Source of the DNA: Epilithonimonas hispanica
Lineage (GTDB): Bacteria > Bacteroidota > Bacteroidia > Flavobacteriales > Weeksellaceae
Length of the DNA: 43,801 nucleotides
Reading direction: 5' to 3'
Assembly: GCF_003385395.1 (NCBI RefSeq)
Contig: NZ_QNUG01000031.1
Span: forward strand, 1-43,801
Positions 23,939-32,708 of the stretch are shown here, one piece after another. A model generated the notes under the pieces. That model was not told where the DNA came from, did no database searches, and saw only the letters and a program-made list of their open reading frames with translations. Position 1 is the stretch's first letter. Each line of letters begins with the position of its first letter. A program made the position numbers and the translations under genes.

Positions 23939-24973
23939 ATGAAAAAATCACTCTTCCTTGCAGCTGTTTTGTCTGCGTTCATCGGGTTGAATTCCTGCAA
24001 ACAAAACGAATCTGCTTCCTCAGAAAATAAACAGGATGCAGAACAAATCAAAACCGACGGAACCACCGAAGAACACAAGTTTGCAGTTGCACCAAATGTT
24101 CCCGCACCCATCGGAAATCGTTCCGCAAAAAAGGTTATCGTTAGATTAGAAACCATTGAAAAAGTGGGCGAGTTGGCAGACGGAACTCAATATAATTTCT
24201 GGACATTCAACGGAACGGTTCCCGGAAGTTTCATCCGAGCGAGAGTGGGCGATGACATCGAACTTCATCTTAAAAATAACGAAAATTCTACCTTTCCTCA
24301 CAACATCGATTTACACGCTGTAAACGGTCCTGGAGGCGGAGCAGAAGCCACTTTCGTAGCGCCGGGAAAAGAAAAAGTTTTCACTTTTAAGGCGACAAAC
24401 CCAGGTTTGTACGTTTACCATTGCGCCACCGCACCGGTTGGGATGCACATTGCCAACGGAATGTACGGTCTCATTTTGATTGAGCCAGAAGGCGGACTGC
24501 CAAAAGTGGACAAAGAATACTACATTATGCAAGGTGATTTCTACACCAAAGGGAAATTTGGAGACAAAGGTCTTCAAGAATTTGATATGGATAAAGCCAT
24601 CGCCGAACATCCAGATTATGTAGTATTCAACGGCAATACAGGCGCTTTGTTGGGAGAAAATGAACTTCAGGCAAAAGTCGGTGAAACCGTAAGATTTTTT
24701 GTCGGAAATGGTGGACCAAATTTGACATCATCATTCCACGTTATCGGCGAAATTTTCGATAAAGTGTATATGGAAGCTGGAAGTAAAATTAATGAGAATG
24801 TACAAACAACGGTAATTCCTCCAGGCGGAGCTTCAATCGTAGAGTTTAAAGCGACAGTTCCGGGCGAATATGTGATTGTTGACCACGCGATTTTCCGGGC
24901 ATTCAACAAAGGTGCTTTAGGCAAAATCAAAATTACAGGAGCTGATAATCCAGCCGTTTACAAAAAGAATTAA
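23939..24973 (+). CDS. nirK: Copper-containing nitrite reductase (lipoprotein)
   Basis: The 344-residue, two-cupredoxin enzyme reduces nitrite to NO. From ATG 23939 it has a lipoprotein signal (FIGLNSC, Cys20), so it is membrane-anchored in the periplasm or outer membrane. Type 1 Cu ligands are H121, C162, H170 and M175; type 2 Cu ligands are H126, H161 and H316. The catalytic Asp124 and His267 ([14 protein letters not shown]) are present. The loop between C162 and H170 is one residue shorter than in Alcaligenes NirK. A TTG upstream at 23897 overlaps the -7 box and is not the start. nirV, sco and a cytochrome c follow, giving electron supply and maturation. Confidence 0.96.
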   Translation: MKKSLFLAAVLSAFIGLNSCKQNESASSENKQDAEQIKTDGTTEEHKFAVAPNVPAPIGNRSAKKVIVRLETIEKVGELADGTQYNFWTFNGTVPGSFIRARVGDDIELHLKNNENSTFPHNIDLHAVNGPGGGAEATFVAPGKEKVFTFKATNPGLYVYHCATAPVGMHIANGMYGLILIEPEGGLPKVDKEYYIMQGDFYTKGKFGDKGLQEFDMDKAIAEHPDYVVFNGNTGALLGENELQAKVGETVRFFVGNGGPNLTSSFHVIGEIFDKVYMEAGSKINENVQTTVIPPGGASIVEFKATVPGEYVIVDHAIFRAFNKGALGKIKITGADNPAVYKKN

Positions 24974-25001
24974 AACTTAGAAATAATTAAAAATCCATTT
25001 T

Positions 25002-25087
25002 ATTTGGGCAGCTTTTCCGCCCTCCATTCCCGCTTTTTTGCTCCTCGTGCCTAGTTACAAAAAGAACTCCGTTCAGGTCAGGTTTCG
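25002..25087 (+). repeat. Intergenic repeat, family copy 2
   Basis: Begins TTTGGGCAGCTTTTCCGCC and shares both ends with 14184-14260 (CCCG, T run and GC at left; ACAAAAAGA, GTTCA and GGTTTC at right). It fills much of the 243-bp gap between nirK and nirV. I recognise it as a type of dispersed intergenic repeat in Chryseobacterium-like genomes. The GCTTTTTTG part may help end transcription after nirK. Confidence 0.5.
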
Positions 25088-25216
25088 ATAAACTGATGAA
25101 CCAGATTCATCGATCCAAATTAAAGGTAATTAGTAGAAGATATATTCGCCGGAATAAAATGTTAGAAAAGAAAAAGTTTTACTTGTGGTTACATTGAGGT
25201 TTTAAAATGAGAAGTA

Positions 25217-26038
25217 ATGAGATTTTGGGTTAGTATATTTTTAGCAATTGCGGTAACGCTGTTATCCTGTTCCGGATCTTCCGAAATGCCAGAAACGGAA
25301 ACCCGGATTCAAGGCCGTTTAAAATTAATCTCCAACTCAAAAAAAATGGTCAAAATAAGTGGTGGAACCTACGAAGCTTTTATCGGAAAAGATTCCGGCA
25401 GAATTGTAAAAGTTCCAACCTTCTATCTGGATGACAGTCCCATTACCAATGCAGAGTATCTCCAGTTTCTCAAAGCAAATCCTCAATGGGCCAAAAGTAA
25501 AGTAAAACGATTGTACGCAGACAGCACCTACCTTCAACATTGGAAAAGCGATTTCGAAATTCCCGAAAACCTTAGTCCAAATGCGCCAGTGACCAATGTT
25601 TCCTGGTTTGCAGCAAAGGAATATGCGAAAAGTGTCGGGAAAAGATTGCCCACAATTGATGAATGGGAATTTGTAGCATTGGCAGACCGGAAAACCAAAA
25701 ATGCCTCAAAAAAACCAGAATTCACAGATTTTATTTTAAAATCGTATCAGAAAAAAGACAAAGCAAAACAAGTAGTAGCGCAAGATTCGGCCAATTACTA
25801 CGGCGTTCACAATATGTACGGAATGGTTTGGGAATGGACGTTCGATTTTAATTCGGTGATGATGAGCGGAGAATCCAGAAAAGACAATGCCATAAACGAC
25901 AATCTTTTCTGCGCCGGAGCAGCGGTCACTTCTTCAGATCTTCGGAATTACGCCGCATTCGTAAGATATGCACTGCGAGGAAGTCTGAAAGCTGATTATT
26001 GTCTGAATAACCTGGGTTTCCGATGTGCAAAAGATTAA
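25217..26038 (+). CDS. nirV: NirV-like SUMF1/formylglycine-generating-enzyme family lipoprotein
   Basis: The 273-residue protein has a lipoprotein signal (VTLLSC, Cys18) and a SUMF1/FGE-sulfatase domain: ISGGTYEAF, YLDDSPITNAEYLQFL, PVTNVSWFAAKEYAKSVGKRLPT as its core, GMVWEWT and YCLNNLGFRC near the end. Genes of this family next to nirK are called nirV; their role in nitrite reduction is not firmly known. The catalytic Cys pair of true formylglycine-generating enzymes is not obvious, so a structural or metal-insertion role is possible. Sco follows after 15 bp and a cytochrome c 11 bp after that. Confidence 0.85.
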   Translation: MRFWVSIFLAIAVTLLSCSGSSEMPETETRIQGRLKLISNSKKMVKISGGTYEAFIGKDSGRIVKVPTFYLDDSPITNAEYLQFLKANPQWAKSKVKRLYADSTYLQHWKSDFEIPENLSPNAPVTNVSWFAAKEYAKSVGKRLPTIDEWEFVALADRKTKNASKKPEFTDFILKSYQKKDKAKQVVAQDSANYYGVHNMYGMVWEWTFDFNSVMMSGESRKDNAINDNLFCAGAAVTSSDLRNYAAFVRYALRGSLKADYCLNNLGFRCAKD

Positions 26039-26053
26039 TTTAAAACTAAAGAA

Positions 26054-26617
26054 ATGAAAGAATTACTATACTTTTTGATTGCATTGATTTTATTTTCCTG
26101 CAGTCAAAAAGTCGAACAGCTGAAACCAGATTCCATTTTCAACGTCAATTCTGAATGGGAAAAGCAAGATGGAAGCAAGATTTCATTAACAGATTTCAAA
26201 GGAAAAGTGATAGTGACAGCAATGATTTTCACTTCCTGCAAAACCGCTTGTCCACGGCTCACCTCCGAGATGCGAAATATTTCTAAAAAAGTAGGGAAAG
26301 TAAATCCAGATGAAATTCAATATGTGTTAATCTCCATCGATCCTGAAACTGATACACCGGAAGTGATGAAAGCTTATCTCAAAACCAACCAATTTGACGA
26401 GAAAGAATGGACTTTCATCCGAAGCAGTGAAGAAGATACGAGAGAACTCGCCAACATAATGGCAATTAAATACAAAGAGATTTCTCCGATGGAATTTTCG
26501 CATTCCAACATCATCAGTGTTTATGCAAAAGACGGAACGCTCGCATTCCAAAAAGAAGGTTTAGATGAAAACATTGAAGTCACCGCCAACGAAATTAGAA
26601 AACAAATAGAATTATAA
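26054..26617 (+). CDS. SCO1/SenC-type copper chaperone lipoprotein
   Basis: The 187-residue protein has a lipoprotein signal (LILFSC, Cys16) and a thioredoxin-like fold with the copper-binding CxxxC at C62 and C66 (FTSCKTACPRL) and the third ligand H150 (MEFSHSN). ISIDPETDTPEVMKAYL is the usual SCO motif. These proteins deliver Cu or keep Cys reduced at periplasmic cuproenzymes, classically cytochrome oxidase CuA. Here the neighbour nirK is a plausible client. It is in one operon with nirV and the cytochrome c. Confidence 0.9.
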   Translation: MKELLYFLIALILFSCSQKVEQLKPDSIFNVNSEWEKQDGSKISLTDFKGKVIVTAMIFTSCKTACPRLTSEMRNISKKVGKVNPDEIQYVLISIDPETDTPEVMKAYLKTNQFDEKEWTFIRSSEEDTRELANIMAIKYKEISPMEFSHSNIISVYAKDGTLAFQKEGLDENIEVTANEIRKQIEL

Positions 26618-26628
26618 AATCAGAAATT

Positions 26629-27054
26629 ATGAAACGATTATTTTTAGCAACATTAATGTTGTCCTTAGCCCAAATTTCCTGTTCCAAAAAAGAGGAAGCT
26701 CCAAAAGAAAAACCTCCAGTTGCAGATAATACATCTTATGAGCCGGATGCTTTTCCCACAGTGAAACCTGCCAATCCGGATGAACCGGTTGCAACAGACG
26801 ATATTTCTGTAGGCAAGTCTTTAGTGGAAGGCGCTGACTGTCTCGGTTGTCACAAGATCGATGCAAAACTAGTAGGTCCTTCTTATCAAGATGTTGCTGC
26901 AAAATATACCGATGCAGATATTGATCATCTTGCTACAAAAATAATAGATGGTGGAAAAGGTGTTTGGGGCGAGGTTCCGATGACGCCACACGCAGGATTG
27001 AGCAAAGAAAATGCAAAGAAAATGGTAAAATATATTCTGTCTCTGAAAAAGTAG
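26629..27054 (+). CDS. Class I cytochrome c lipoprotein, likely NirK electron donor
   Basis: The 141-residue protein has a lipoprotein signal (AQISC, Cys18), a Pro/Glu-rich linker and a single cytochrome c domain. The haem site is C72-x-x-C75-H76 (DCLGCHKID). The distal ligand is M119 in EVPMTPHAGL. The C-terminal helix AKKMVKYILSL is typical. It closes the nirV-sco-cyt c unit and is well placed to pass electrons to the anchored NirK. Confidence 0.92.
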   Translation: MKRLFLATLMLSLAQISCSKKEEAPKEKPPVADNTSYEPDAFPTVKPANPDEPVATDDISVGKSLVEGADCLGCHKIDAKLVGPSYQDVAAKYTDADIDHLATKIIDGGKGVWGEVPMTPHAGLSKENAKKMVKYILSLKK

Positions 27055-27111
27055 GGTAGAAGATGATAACCAAATGGGAACGTAAATTTTTTATGTCTTC
27101 AGTTCCCGCTT

Positions 27112-27179
27112 TTTTACAGCATTGCGAGTTTTAATTGTAGTTAGTTTTTAGTAGTTTATCCTTTCGCAATGCTGTAAAA
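27112..27179. repeat. 16-bp perfect inverted repeat with 36-nt loop
   Basis: TTTTACAGCATTGCGA at 27112-27127 pairs perfectly with TCGCAATGCTGTAAAA at 27164-27179. The arms begin with T and end with A, the reverse of a terminator, and no T run follows. A protein-binding site, a small mobile remnant or an RNA structure upstream of ric are all possible. Confidence 0.75.
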
Positions 27180-27268
27180 GAGTATTAATTGTAATCCATT
27201 TCATTTAGAATTTGACATTAAAAAAACAAAAATTTTTAAAATAATAAAAGATAAAAAAGTATTAAATT

Positions 27269-27994
27269 ATGAATACACAAACAGATTTTATAGGAGACAT
27301 CGTAGCAGCAGATTTCAGAACCGCAGCAATCTTTAAAAAATACGGCATTGATTTTTGCTGTAAAGGCGGAAGAACAATAGAGGAAGCTTGTAGTCCGAAG
27401 AGTTTGGATAAAGATCAAATCTACTCAGACATAGAAAATCTTCCGAAAACGGATGGAAATTCTATCGATTTCAACAGTTGGCCCTTGGATCTTTTGGCAG
27501 ATTATGTGGAGAAAACACATCACCGTTATGTGGAAGAAAAAACGCCAGTTCTACAACAGTTTTTAGATAAATTATGCAAAGTTCACGGTGGCGCACATCC
27601 GGAGTTATTCGAAATTAGAGATTTGTTTTTTGCGTCTGCACAGGATTTGGCAGCACACATGAAAAAAGAAGAATTGATTCTTTTCCCTTTTGTGAAAAAT
27701 ATGGTGAAGGCGAAAATTTCTAATGAAGCCATTCAGCAACCTCATTTCGGAACAGTAGAAAATCCAGTAAATATGATGAAGCACGAGCATACAGTAGAAG
27801 GTGAAAGATTAAGAAAAATCGCAGATCTTACCAACGAATATACACCGCCTGCAGACGCTTGTAATACCTACAAAGTGACATTTGCTATGCTTCAGGACTT
27901 TGAAAACGATCTTCATAAACATATTCATTTAGAAAATAATATTCTTTTCCCTAAAGCAATTCAATTAGAAAAAGAATTTTCTGTACAACATTAA
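27269..27994 (+). CDS. ric: Repair of iron centres protein (RIC/ScdA/YtfE)
   Basis: The 241-residue di-iron protein has an N-terminal ScdA domain with the paired Cys C30-C31 (KYGIDFCCKGGRTIEEAC). A hemerythrin-like four-helix domain supplies the His/Glu ligands (HHRYVEEKTP, HGGAHPEL, AAHMKKEELILFPF, MMKHEHTVEGERL, DLHKHIHLENNILFPKA). RIC proteins repair NO- and peroxide-damaged Fe-S clusters and may release NO. The gene is 13 bp before the NO reductase gene, so damage repair and NO removal are produced together. The AATAAAAGAT stretch just before the ATG resembles a 5'-UTR element of the hemerythrin-PAS gene. Confidence 0.95.
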   Translation: MNTQTDFIGDIVAADFRTAAIFKKYGIDFCCKGGRTIEEACSPKSLDKDQIYSDIENLPKTDGNSIDFNSWPLDLLADYVEKTHHRYVEEKTPVLQQFLDKLCKVHGGAHPELFEIRDLFFASAQDLAAHMKKEELILFPFVKNMVKAKISNEAIQQPHFGTVENPVNMMKHEHTVEGERLRKIADLTNEYTPPADACNTYKVTFAMLQDFENDLHKHIHLENNILFPKAIQLEKEFSVQH

Positions 27995-28007
27995 GATAAA
28001 GAGGATT

Positions 28008-30254
28008 ATGACAACTAAAAAATTATGGACCTGGCTCGCCGCCGTCATCATCGGTTCATTTGCCGTTTTGATTTTTTATGGTGTAGATATTTACAGAAAA
28101 ATTCCGCCCGTTCCTGACAAAGTAGTTACTACGGACGGAACAATTGTAACTACCGGACAAGACATCAAAGATGGTCAGAATGTTTGGCAATCGATTGGCG
28201 GACAAACCGTTGGAAGTATTTGGGGACACGGCGCCTATATCGCACCAGATTGGAGCGCAGATTATCTTCACCGTGAAGCGTTACTTTTGTTAGATGAACT
28301 CGCTAAAAAAGATGGAAAAATTTATAAAGATCTTCCCGATGACGAGCAGGCAAAATACAATGTACTTCTCAAAAAAGAGGTTCGTGTAAATACTTTAGAT
28401 CAAGCTACAAATACGATTGTCATTTCTCCCGAGAGAGCAAAAGTTCAGGCAGAATTAGCCAAATACTATGCTAAAATCTTTATGAATGATGCCGAGATGG
28501 ATCAGCTTCGAGATCATTACGCCATCCCGAAAAATACGGTGAAAACAGATGAAAGAATGGCAAAAATGAATGCATTCTTTGCTTGGGCAGCTTGGGTTTG
28601 TATAACAGATCGACCTGGAGACACGGGAATTACTTACACCAACAACTGGCCTCACGACGAATTAATCGGAAACATTCCGCCACCATCGCTGCATTTGTGG
28701 TCTGGTTTAAGTGTTTTGATGTTGCTCGGCTGTGTAGGATTACTCGTTTTTTATCACGCTAAAAATAAGGAAGAAGAAATCAGTGAAGAACTTCCTTTAG
28801 AAGATCCATTGCGAAATATGAAACCTACACCATCTATGCGTGCGACTTTAAAGTACATTTGGGTGGTAGCATTATTGATTTTGGTTCAAATGTTTGCGGG
28901 CGTTATCACAGCACATTACGGGGTGGAAGGAAGCGCATTTTACGGCTTTCCGTTAGATGAATATTTGCCTCAATCGGTATCTCGAAGTTGGCACGTTCAG
29001 CTCGCTATATTTTGGATTGCAACTTCTTGGTTAGCAACAGGATTGTACATCGCACCCGCAGTTTCGGGTTACGAACCGAAGTATCAGGTTTTAGGTGTCA
29101 ATATTTTATTCGGCGCTTTATTAATCGTGGTTTTCGGTTCTTTAGCAGGACAATGGTTGGGCGTGATGCAAAAGTTAGGTTATGTTGACAATTTCCTTTG
29201 GGGACATTCCGGTTACGAGTATGTAGAATTGGGAAGAATCTGGCAGATTTTATTGTTAGTTGGATTAATTCTTTGGTTAATTCTTATGGTAAGAGCACTT
29301 CTTCCAGCCTTGAAAAAGAAAGATGGCGACCGACATTTACTGTTATTGTTCACGCTTTCCGCAGTAGCAATTGCACTATTCTACGGAGCCGGATTGATGT
29401 ACGGAAGACAAACCCATATGGCCATTGCAGAGTACTGGAGATGGTGGGTGGTTCACCTTTGGGTAGAAGGATTCTTCGAAGTTTTTGCAACCGTTGTAGC
29501 AGCATTCTTGTTCACAAGACTGGGATTGTTAAGATTAAAAGCCGCAACTCACGCAGTTTTATTTTCAACCATTATTTTCCTTTCGGGCGGTATTTTGGGA
29601 ACTTTCCATCACTTGTATTTCAGTGCGACACCAACAGCAGTTTTGGCTTTGGGAGCGACATTCAGCGCATTAGAAATTGTTCCTTTGGTGTTAATTGGGT
29701 TTGAAGCTTATCAAAATTATCAAATCAGTAAATCTACAAAATGGATCAAAGCGTACAAATGGCCTATCTACTGTTTTATCGCCATGTGTTTCTGGAATTT
29801 CTTAGGTGCCGGTATTTTTGGATTTGCCATCAATCCGCCGATTGCTTTGTATTATATTCAAGGATTAAATACGACTGCAGTTCACGGTCACGCCGCACTT
29901 TTCGGAGTTTACGGAATCTTAGGAATTGGTTTGATGATGTTTATGCTGAGAGGTTTATATCCACACAGAGAATGGAACGACAAACTCATCGGTTGGGCGT
30001 TTTGGCTAACCAATATCGGATTGTTGGTGATGGTTACCATCAGTTTGTTGCCAATTGGAATTTTGCAATCTGTAGCCTCCATCAAAGAAGGATATTGGTA
30101 CGCACGTTCCGCCGAATTTATGCAAACCGATATGATGAATACTTTGCGTTGGCTACGTGTTCCAGGTGATATTTTATTGGCAGTAGGAGAGATGCTGTTG
30201 GTGATTTTCATCATCGGACTAAAAACCGGATGGTCACTGAAAGAAAAAAGATAG
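28008..30254 (+). CDS. norB: Quinol-dependent nitric oxide reductase (qNOR)
   Basis: The 748-residue single-subunit enzyme reduces NO to N2O with electrons from menaquinol. The N-terminal segment (residues about 20-230: GQNVWQSIGGQTVGSIWGHG) is the fused cytochrome-c-like region typical of qNOR, without haem-c CxxCH. The catalytic part has the haem and FeB ligands: HLWVEGFFEVF (His and Glu), GTFHHLYF (His-His) and the haem His in NTTAVHGHAALFGVYG. About 14 membrane helices are predicted. It is co-transcribed with ric, and a strong terminator follows at 30273. Confidence 0.97.
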   Translation: MTTKKLWTWLAAVIIGSFAVLIFYGVDIYRKIPPVPDKVVTTDGTIVTTGQDIKDGQNVWQSIGGQTVGSIWGHGAYIAPDWSADYLHREALLLLDELAKKDGKIYKDLPDDEQAKYNVLLKKEVRVNTLDQATNTIVISPERAKVQAELAKYYAKIFMNDAEMDQLRDHYAIPKNTVKTDERMAKMNAFFAWAAWVCITDRPGDTGITYTNNWPHDELIGNIPPPSLHLWSGLSVLMLLGCVGLLVFYHAKNKEEEISEELPLEDPLRNMKPTPSMRATLKYIWVVALLILVQMFAGVITAHYGVEGSAFYGFPLDEYLPQSVSRSWHVQLAIFWIATSWLATGLYIAPAVSGYEPKYQVLGVNILFGALLIVVFGSLAGQWLGVMQKLGYVDNFLWGHSGYEYVELGRIWQILLLVGLILWLILMVRALLPALKKKDGDRHLLLLFTLSAVAIALFYGAGLMYGRQTHMAIAEYWRWWVVHLWVEGFFEVFATVVAAFLFTRLGLLRLKAATHAVLFSTIIFLSGGILGTFHHLYFSATPTAVLALGATFSALEIVPLVLIGFEAYQNYQISKSTKWIKAYKWPIYCFIAMCFWNFLGAGIFGFAINPPIALYYIQGLNTTAVHGHAALFGVYGILGIGLMMFMLRGLYPHREWNDKLIGWAFWLTNIGLLVMVTISLLPIGILQSVASIKEGYWYARSAEFMQTDMMNTLRWLRVPGDILLAVGEMLLVIFIIGLKTGWSLKEKR

Positions 30255-30272
30255 TTAATTGTTAAATCTTTA

Positions 30273-30308
30273 GAACTGTCACTATTATTGTAGTGGCGGT
30301 TCTTTTTA
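30273..30308 (+). terminator. Rho-independent terminator of the ric-norB operon
   Basis: AGAACTGTCACTA and TAGTGGCGGTTCT form a 13-bp stem with two G-U pairs and a 6-nt loop, followed by TTTT. It begins 19 bp after the norB stop. Confidence 0.88.
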
Positions 30309-30407
30309 ATTTAAAATATGAAATCACCATTACATTATTTATATTACAAAATACCAATGAGAAAATGGCGATAACATAAGACCATTAAAAACTATAAAAA
30401 TCTACTT

Positions 30408-30860
30408 ATGAAAAGAAATGAAAATCTTATCCCACTATCCCGAGATCACCATTTTGGATTGCTTTGCAGTTGGAAAATCCGTCAGGGAATTAAAAAAGAT
30501 ATTTCTTATGACAGAATCAAAAATTACATCAACCATTATTGGGAAGAAAATCTGAGCCGACATTTCGAAATTGAAGACATCGTTCTGCCAGAAACGGAAA
30601 ACAGCAGCCTTCATATTCAAATGGAAAAAGAACATATTGAAATTAAAAAATTATTGAAAAGCATTAATAATTCTAATGACAAAAAACTTTTAGGAGATTT
30701 TGCGAATGCTTTAAGCAATCATATTCGTTTTGAGGAGCGAATGTATTTTCCACATTTGGAAGAATATTTATCCGATGAAAAAATGAATGAAATAGGAAAT
30801 CAGCTCAACCAGATTCATCAGAAAGAGGAAGATAGTTATGATGATGAATTTTGGAAATAA
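30408..30860 (+). CDS. Stand-alone hemerythrin-domain protein
   Basis: This 150-residue four-helix protein carries di-iron ligand candidates in SRDHHFGLLCSWKIR, SRHFEIEDIVLPE, QMEKEHIEIKKLL and SNHIRFEERMYFPHLEEYL. It is the third hemerythrin-type protein in about 8 kb, after the PAS fusion and RIC. Small hemerythrins bind O2 or NO and may protect iron enzymes; which ligand applies here is not visible. It lies after the norB terminator with a 100-bp AT-rich leader of its own, but no clear TAnnTTTG box was found. Confidence 0.85.
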   Translation: MKRNENLIPLSRDHHFGLLCSWKIRQGIKKDISYDRIKNYINHYWEENLSRHFEIEDIVLPETENSSLHIQMEKEHIEIKKLLKSINNSNDKKLLGDFANALSNHIRFEERMYFPHLEEYLSDEKMNEIGNQLNQIHQKEEDSYDDEFWK

Positions 30861-30892
30861 ATAATCGATTATTATTAAATTAAATCAAAAAA

Positions 30893-31117
30893 ATGAGCAT
30901 CAACATTCAATCAAAATTAGGAGATTATTTATATTTGGCGATGGGCGATTGCAACGGTCACAAAGTGGTGATGGCAGTTGGTTACACCTACGATTACGCG
31001 GACAAAAAAGCGAAACAATTTGAGAAAGCAAGCCTCGGAACAGTAAAATATATTGATATTTCCGTTGTAAAATCTGGGGATAAAGAAAAATGTAAAACTT
31101 TGGAAAAACTGGCTTAA
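30893..31117 (+). CDS. Small protein of unknown function
   Basis: The 74-residue protein (MSINIQSKLGDYLYLAMG, then DCNGHKVVMAVGYTYDYADK and KYIDISVVKSGDKEKC) has two Cys and a mixed alpha/beta look. I recognise no family. It follows the hemerythrin gene by 32 bp on the same strand and may be co-transcribed. The frame ends just before the modA promoter. Acidic and basic residues alternate and there is no signal or membrane segment, so it should be cytoplasmic. Confidence 0.6.
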   Translation: MSINIQSKLGDYLYLAMGDCNGHKVVMAVGYTYDYADKKAKQFEKASLGTVKYIDISVVKSGDKEKCKTLEKLA

Positions 31118-31142
31118 ATCCACATATTTAATCAATTTCTTT

Positions 31143-31172
31143 TTGAATTTTCAATGGATAACCTTATCTTTG
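31143..31172 (+). promoter_or_regulatory. Promoter of modABC
   Basis: TTG at 31143-31145, 19 bp, then TATCTTTG at 31165-31172: a full match to TTG-N19-TAnnTTTG. It lies about 50 bp before the modA start. Confidence 0.72.
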
Positions 31173-31184
31173 AAAAGGATAAGG
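31162..31184. promoter_or_regulatory. Inverted-repeat operator over the modA -7 box
   Basis: CCTTATC-N9-GATAAGG is a perfect 7-bp inverted repeat covering the -7 box and the expected transcription start, a repressor position. The ModE-type protein encoded at 17495 is the natural candidate for binding when molybdate is sufficient; this is inference. Confidence 0.55.
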
Positions 31185-31220
31185 AAGTCTTATTTTAAAT
31201 CTTTCTTTTTCGTATGATTT

Positions 31221-32024
31221 ATGAAAAATTGGATTTATGTAAGACTTTCTTTTTGCTTATTTTTAATGTCACTTTTGATGTTAAACTGCAAAAAAACGGA
31301 ATCTGATTTCACCCAAAAATCGAAACAAAATTCTACAATTTCAGTTGCCGCCGCAGCAAACCTTCGGGATGTTTTGGAAGAATTGAAGCAGATTTATATG
31401 AATGAAAATCCAGATAAAAAAGTCGAGATTACTTTTGGTTCATCGGGTTTGCTGGTTCAGCAGATTTTAAACGGAGCATCTTTCGATTTGTTTCTATCAG
31501 CCGATTCTACTTTTCCAGATATGCTAAAAAGTAAAAATAAAACTTCCGGAAATTCTGAAATTTACACCTACGGAAAAGTCGCTTTGTGGAGTTCAAAAGC
31601 CAATGTTTCCGAAGGTGTAAAATTGGTTTTAAATCCTGAAATAAAAAAAATCGCCATCGCAAATCCAGACCTCGCACCTTATGGAAAAAACACGGTCGAA
31701 GCTTTGAAAAAATCAGGATTATATTCCAAAATTGAAAATAAAATTGTTTGGGCAGAAAACATCAATCAGTCTGCACAATTTGCTTCAACAGGAAATGCCG
31801 ATGTCGCATTCATCGCACTTTCCAATGCTAAAAATAAAGAAATGATGAAACGGGGAAATTTCTACGAATTATCAGCAAGCGAATGTTCGCCAATCCCCCA
31901 AAGTGGAATTGTTTTGAAAAGTAAAAATCAAACCGAAGCAAAAGATTTTTTTGATTTTATTACAAGTAAAAAAGCCAGCCAAACTTGGGAAAAGTACGGC
32001 TATCAAACAGAAATTTCAAACTAA
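31221..32024 (+). CDS. modA: Molybdate ABC transporter substrate-binding lipoprotein
   Basis: The 267-residue protein has a lipoprotein signal (LLMLNC, Cys23) and the ModA fold: SVAAAANLRDVLEEL with the oxyanion-binding Ser/Ala-rich start, ITFGSSGLLVQQI with the second anion loop, FDLFLSADSTFPD, and IAIANPDLAPYG. It captures molybdate (or tungstate) at the outer face of the cytoplasmic membrane. It abuts modB with no gap. Its promoter and inverted repeat suggest Mo-regulated expression that feeds the cofactor pathway encoded upstream. Confidence 0.95.
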   Translation: MKNWIYVRLSFCLFLMSLLMLNCKKTESDFTQKSKQNSTISVAAAANLRDVLEELKQIYMNENPDKKVEITFGSSGLLVQQILNGASFDLFLSADSTFPDMLKSKNKTSGNSEIYTYGKVALWSSKANVSEGVKLVLNPEIKKIAIANPDLAPYGKNTVEALKKSGLYSKIENKIVWAENINQSAQFASTGNADVAFIALSNAKNKEMMKRGNFYELSASECSPIPQSGIVLKSKNQTEAKDFFDFITSKKASQTWEKYGYQTEISN

Positions 32025-32708
32025 ATGCTCGATCAGGATTTTGTTTACACCTTATTGCTCACCGGAAAATTAGCGTTGGTAACAACAACGATTCTAATAT
32101 TCATCGGTGTTCCGGTTGCGTATTGGCTCACTTATTCAAGGTTTAAACTGAAATTTATCGCCGAAACTTTAATTTGTATGCCAATGGTTTTGCCACCAAC
32201 AGTGATGGGATATTACTTGTTAGTCGCATTCAGTCCCGAAAATGCGTTCGGAAATTTTTTGCAGGAATACTTTGATGTCCGACTCGCTTTTTCCTTCAAC
32301 GGAATTGTGGTTGCGAGCGTTATCGCGAATCTTCCGTTTATGATTCAGCCTTTGCAGAACGGCTTTTCCGCATTGAGTGATGATTTGCGACAAATATCTT
32401 ACACAATGGGAAAATCTAAAATTACAACTTTATTTAAAGTTTTGATTCCGAATATTAAAACGTCTTTCATCACGGGAATTGCACTCACTTTTGCCCATTG
32501 CATCGGCGAATTTGGAATCGTAATTATGGTTGGCGGAAATATTCCAAAAGAAACACGAATCGCTTCTGTCGCAATTTACGATCAGGTTCAGGCACTTAAT
32601 TTTGAAGCTGCAAACCGTTATGCATTCGTACTTTTCATAGTTTCGTTTTTGATTATATTATTGATTTACGGCATTAATCGAAAAATTAATTTTACCACCT
32701 TCCGATGA
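32025..32708 (+). CDS. modB: Molybdate ABC transporter permease
   Basis: The 227-residue membrane protein has five to six helices and the conserved permease loop that docks with the ATPase: GKSKITTLFKVLIPNIKTS followed by GIALTFAHCIGEFGIVIMVGG. It forms the translocation channel for molybdate. The start directly follows the modA stop, and its stop overlaps the modC ATG by four bases. Confidence 0.94.
   Translation: MLDQDFVYTLLLTGKLALVTTTILIFIGVPVAYWLTYSRFKLKFIAETLICMPMVLPPTVMGYYLLVAFSPENAFGNFLQEYFDVRLAFSFNGIVVASVIANLPFMIQPLQNGFSALSDDLRQISYTMGKSKITTLFKVLIPNIKTSFITGIALTFAHCIGEFGIVIMVGGNIPKETRIASVAIYDQVQALNFEAANRYAFVLFIVSFLIILLIYGINRKINFTTFR

Noticed and set aside
27112-27179. Inverted repeat as a rho-independent terminator
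   Set aside because: The arms run T-first to A-last, the reverse of a terminator stem, and no T run follows on either strand.
29198-30169. Long alternative frames inside norB
   Set aside because: They are out-of-frame readings of a well-supported qNOR gene and show no protein-like composition.
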